From Mangrovactinospora gilvigrisea (lineage in GTDB: Bacteria; Actinomycetota; Actinomycetes; Streptomycetales; Streptomycetaceae): a stretch of 49,999 nucleotides of DNA. Shown here in pieces: positions 49,944 to 49,999 of this stretch (position 1 is the stretch's first letter; each line of letters begins with the position of its first letter). Position numbers and translations under genes: made by a program. The notes under the pieces were generated by a model. The model did no database searches, had not been told where the DNA came from, and worked only from the letters and a program-made list of their open reading frames with translations. The stretch lies in NCBI RefSeq assembly GCF_001879105.1, contig NZ_MLCF01000071.1:1-49999 (forward strand). Reading direction: 5' to 3'.

Positions 49944-49999
49944 GGTGCCGGGTGGGTACGACACCCGCCGCCGCGGTGCGGCGCCCGCCACCCCCGCTC

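Overview
The window is chromosomal DNA of a high-GC actinobacterium, almost certainly a member of Streptomycetaceae (Streptomyces, Kitasatospora or Streptacidiphilus type). The reasons are third-codon-position G/C throughout, frequent GTG starts with 4-base ATGA/GTGA gene overlaps, and the gene order osaC / osaA-osaB-ftsK-(rodZ-like)-rimO-pgsA-cinA-clgR ... lhr, which I recognise from the streptomycete core chromosome. No rRNA, tRNA, CRISPR array, insertion sequence or phage gene was seen.

Left part (1-8.4 kb): one tightly coupled operon of eight genes reading rightwards. It holds a short orphan protein, an ABC-2 polysaccharide exporter (permease and ATPase), a glycosyltransferase, and four nucleotide-sugar enzymes (DegT aminotransferase, Gfo/Idh dehydrogenase, UDP-GlcNAc 2-epimerase, UDP-sugar 6-dehydrogenase). 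Together these can make an (amino-)mannosaminuronic or glucuronic acid-type sugar and export a cell-wall glycan containing it. The operon probably continues to the left or has partner genes elsewhere, because no acetyltransferase or lipid-linked initiating transferase is present here.

8.4-11.2 kb: a LysR regulator, a 4-oxalocrotonate tautomerase-family protein and a 14-TM drug exporter. 11.2-21.4 kb: a starch/maltodextrin utilisation locus. A Tat-exported pullulanase diverges from a secreted alpha-amylase, followed by malE-malF-malG, a cytoplasmic alpha-glucosidase and a LacI-type regulator. Direct GCAAG repeats in the divergent control region and a perfect 42-bp palindrome before malE are the likely operators. 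No transporter ATPase is encoded, as expected where a shared MsiK serves several sugar importers. A sulfatase follows on the other strand.

23-32.5 kb: the osmoadaptation locus. OsaC (RsbW-like kinase, PAS, GAF, PP2C) diverges from OsaA (an array of about ten tandem 92-residue HAMP units, GAF, histidine kinase, receiver) and OsaB (response regulator). 32.5-39.8 kb: the housekeeping genes ftsK, rodZ-like, rimO, pgsA, cinA (amidase domain only) and clgR. 39.9-45.1 kb: transporter/regulator pairs (GntR with an MFS, LacI alone, LysR with an EamA exporter). 45.2-49.9 kb: the large helicase Lhr.

Several genes (a LysR, pullulanase, sulfatase, ftsK, rimO) have a -10-like hexamer 6-8 bases before the start codon and no Shine-Dalgarno sequence, which suggests leaderless mRNAs. 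Two families of small hairpin repeats recur between genes. No clearly new system was identified; the most distinctive items are the 42-bp palindrome with its rearranged maltose locus, the incomplete amino-uronic acid operon and the OsaA HAMP array.
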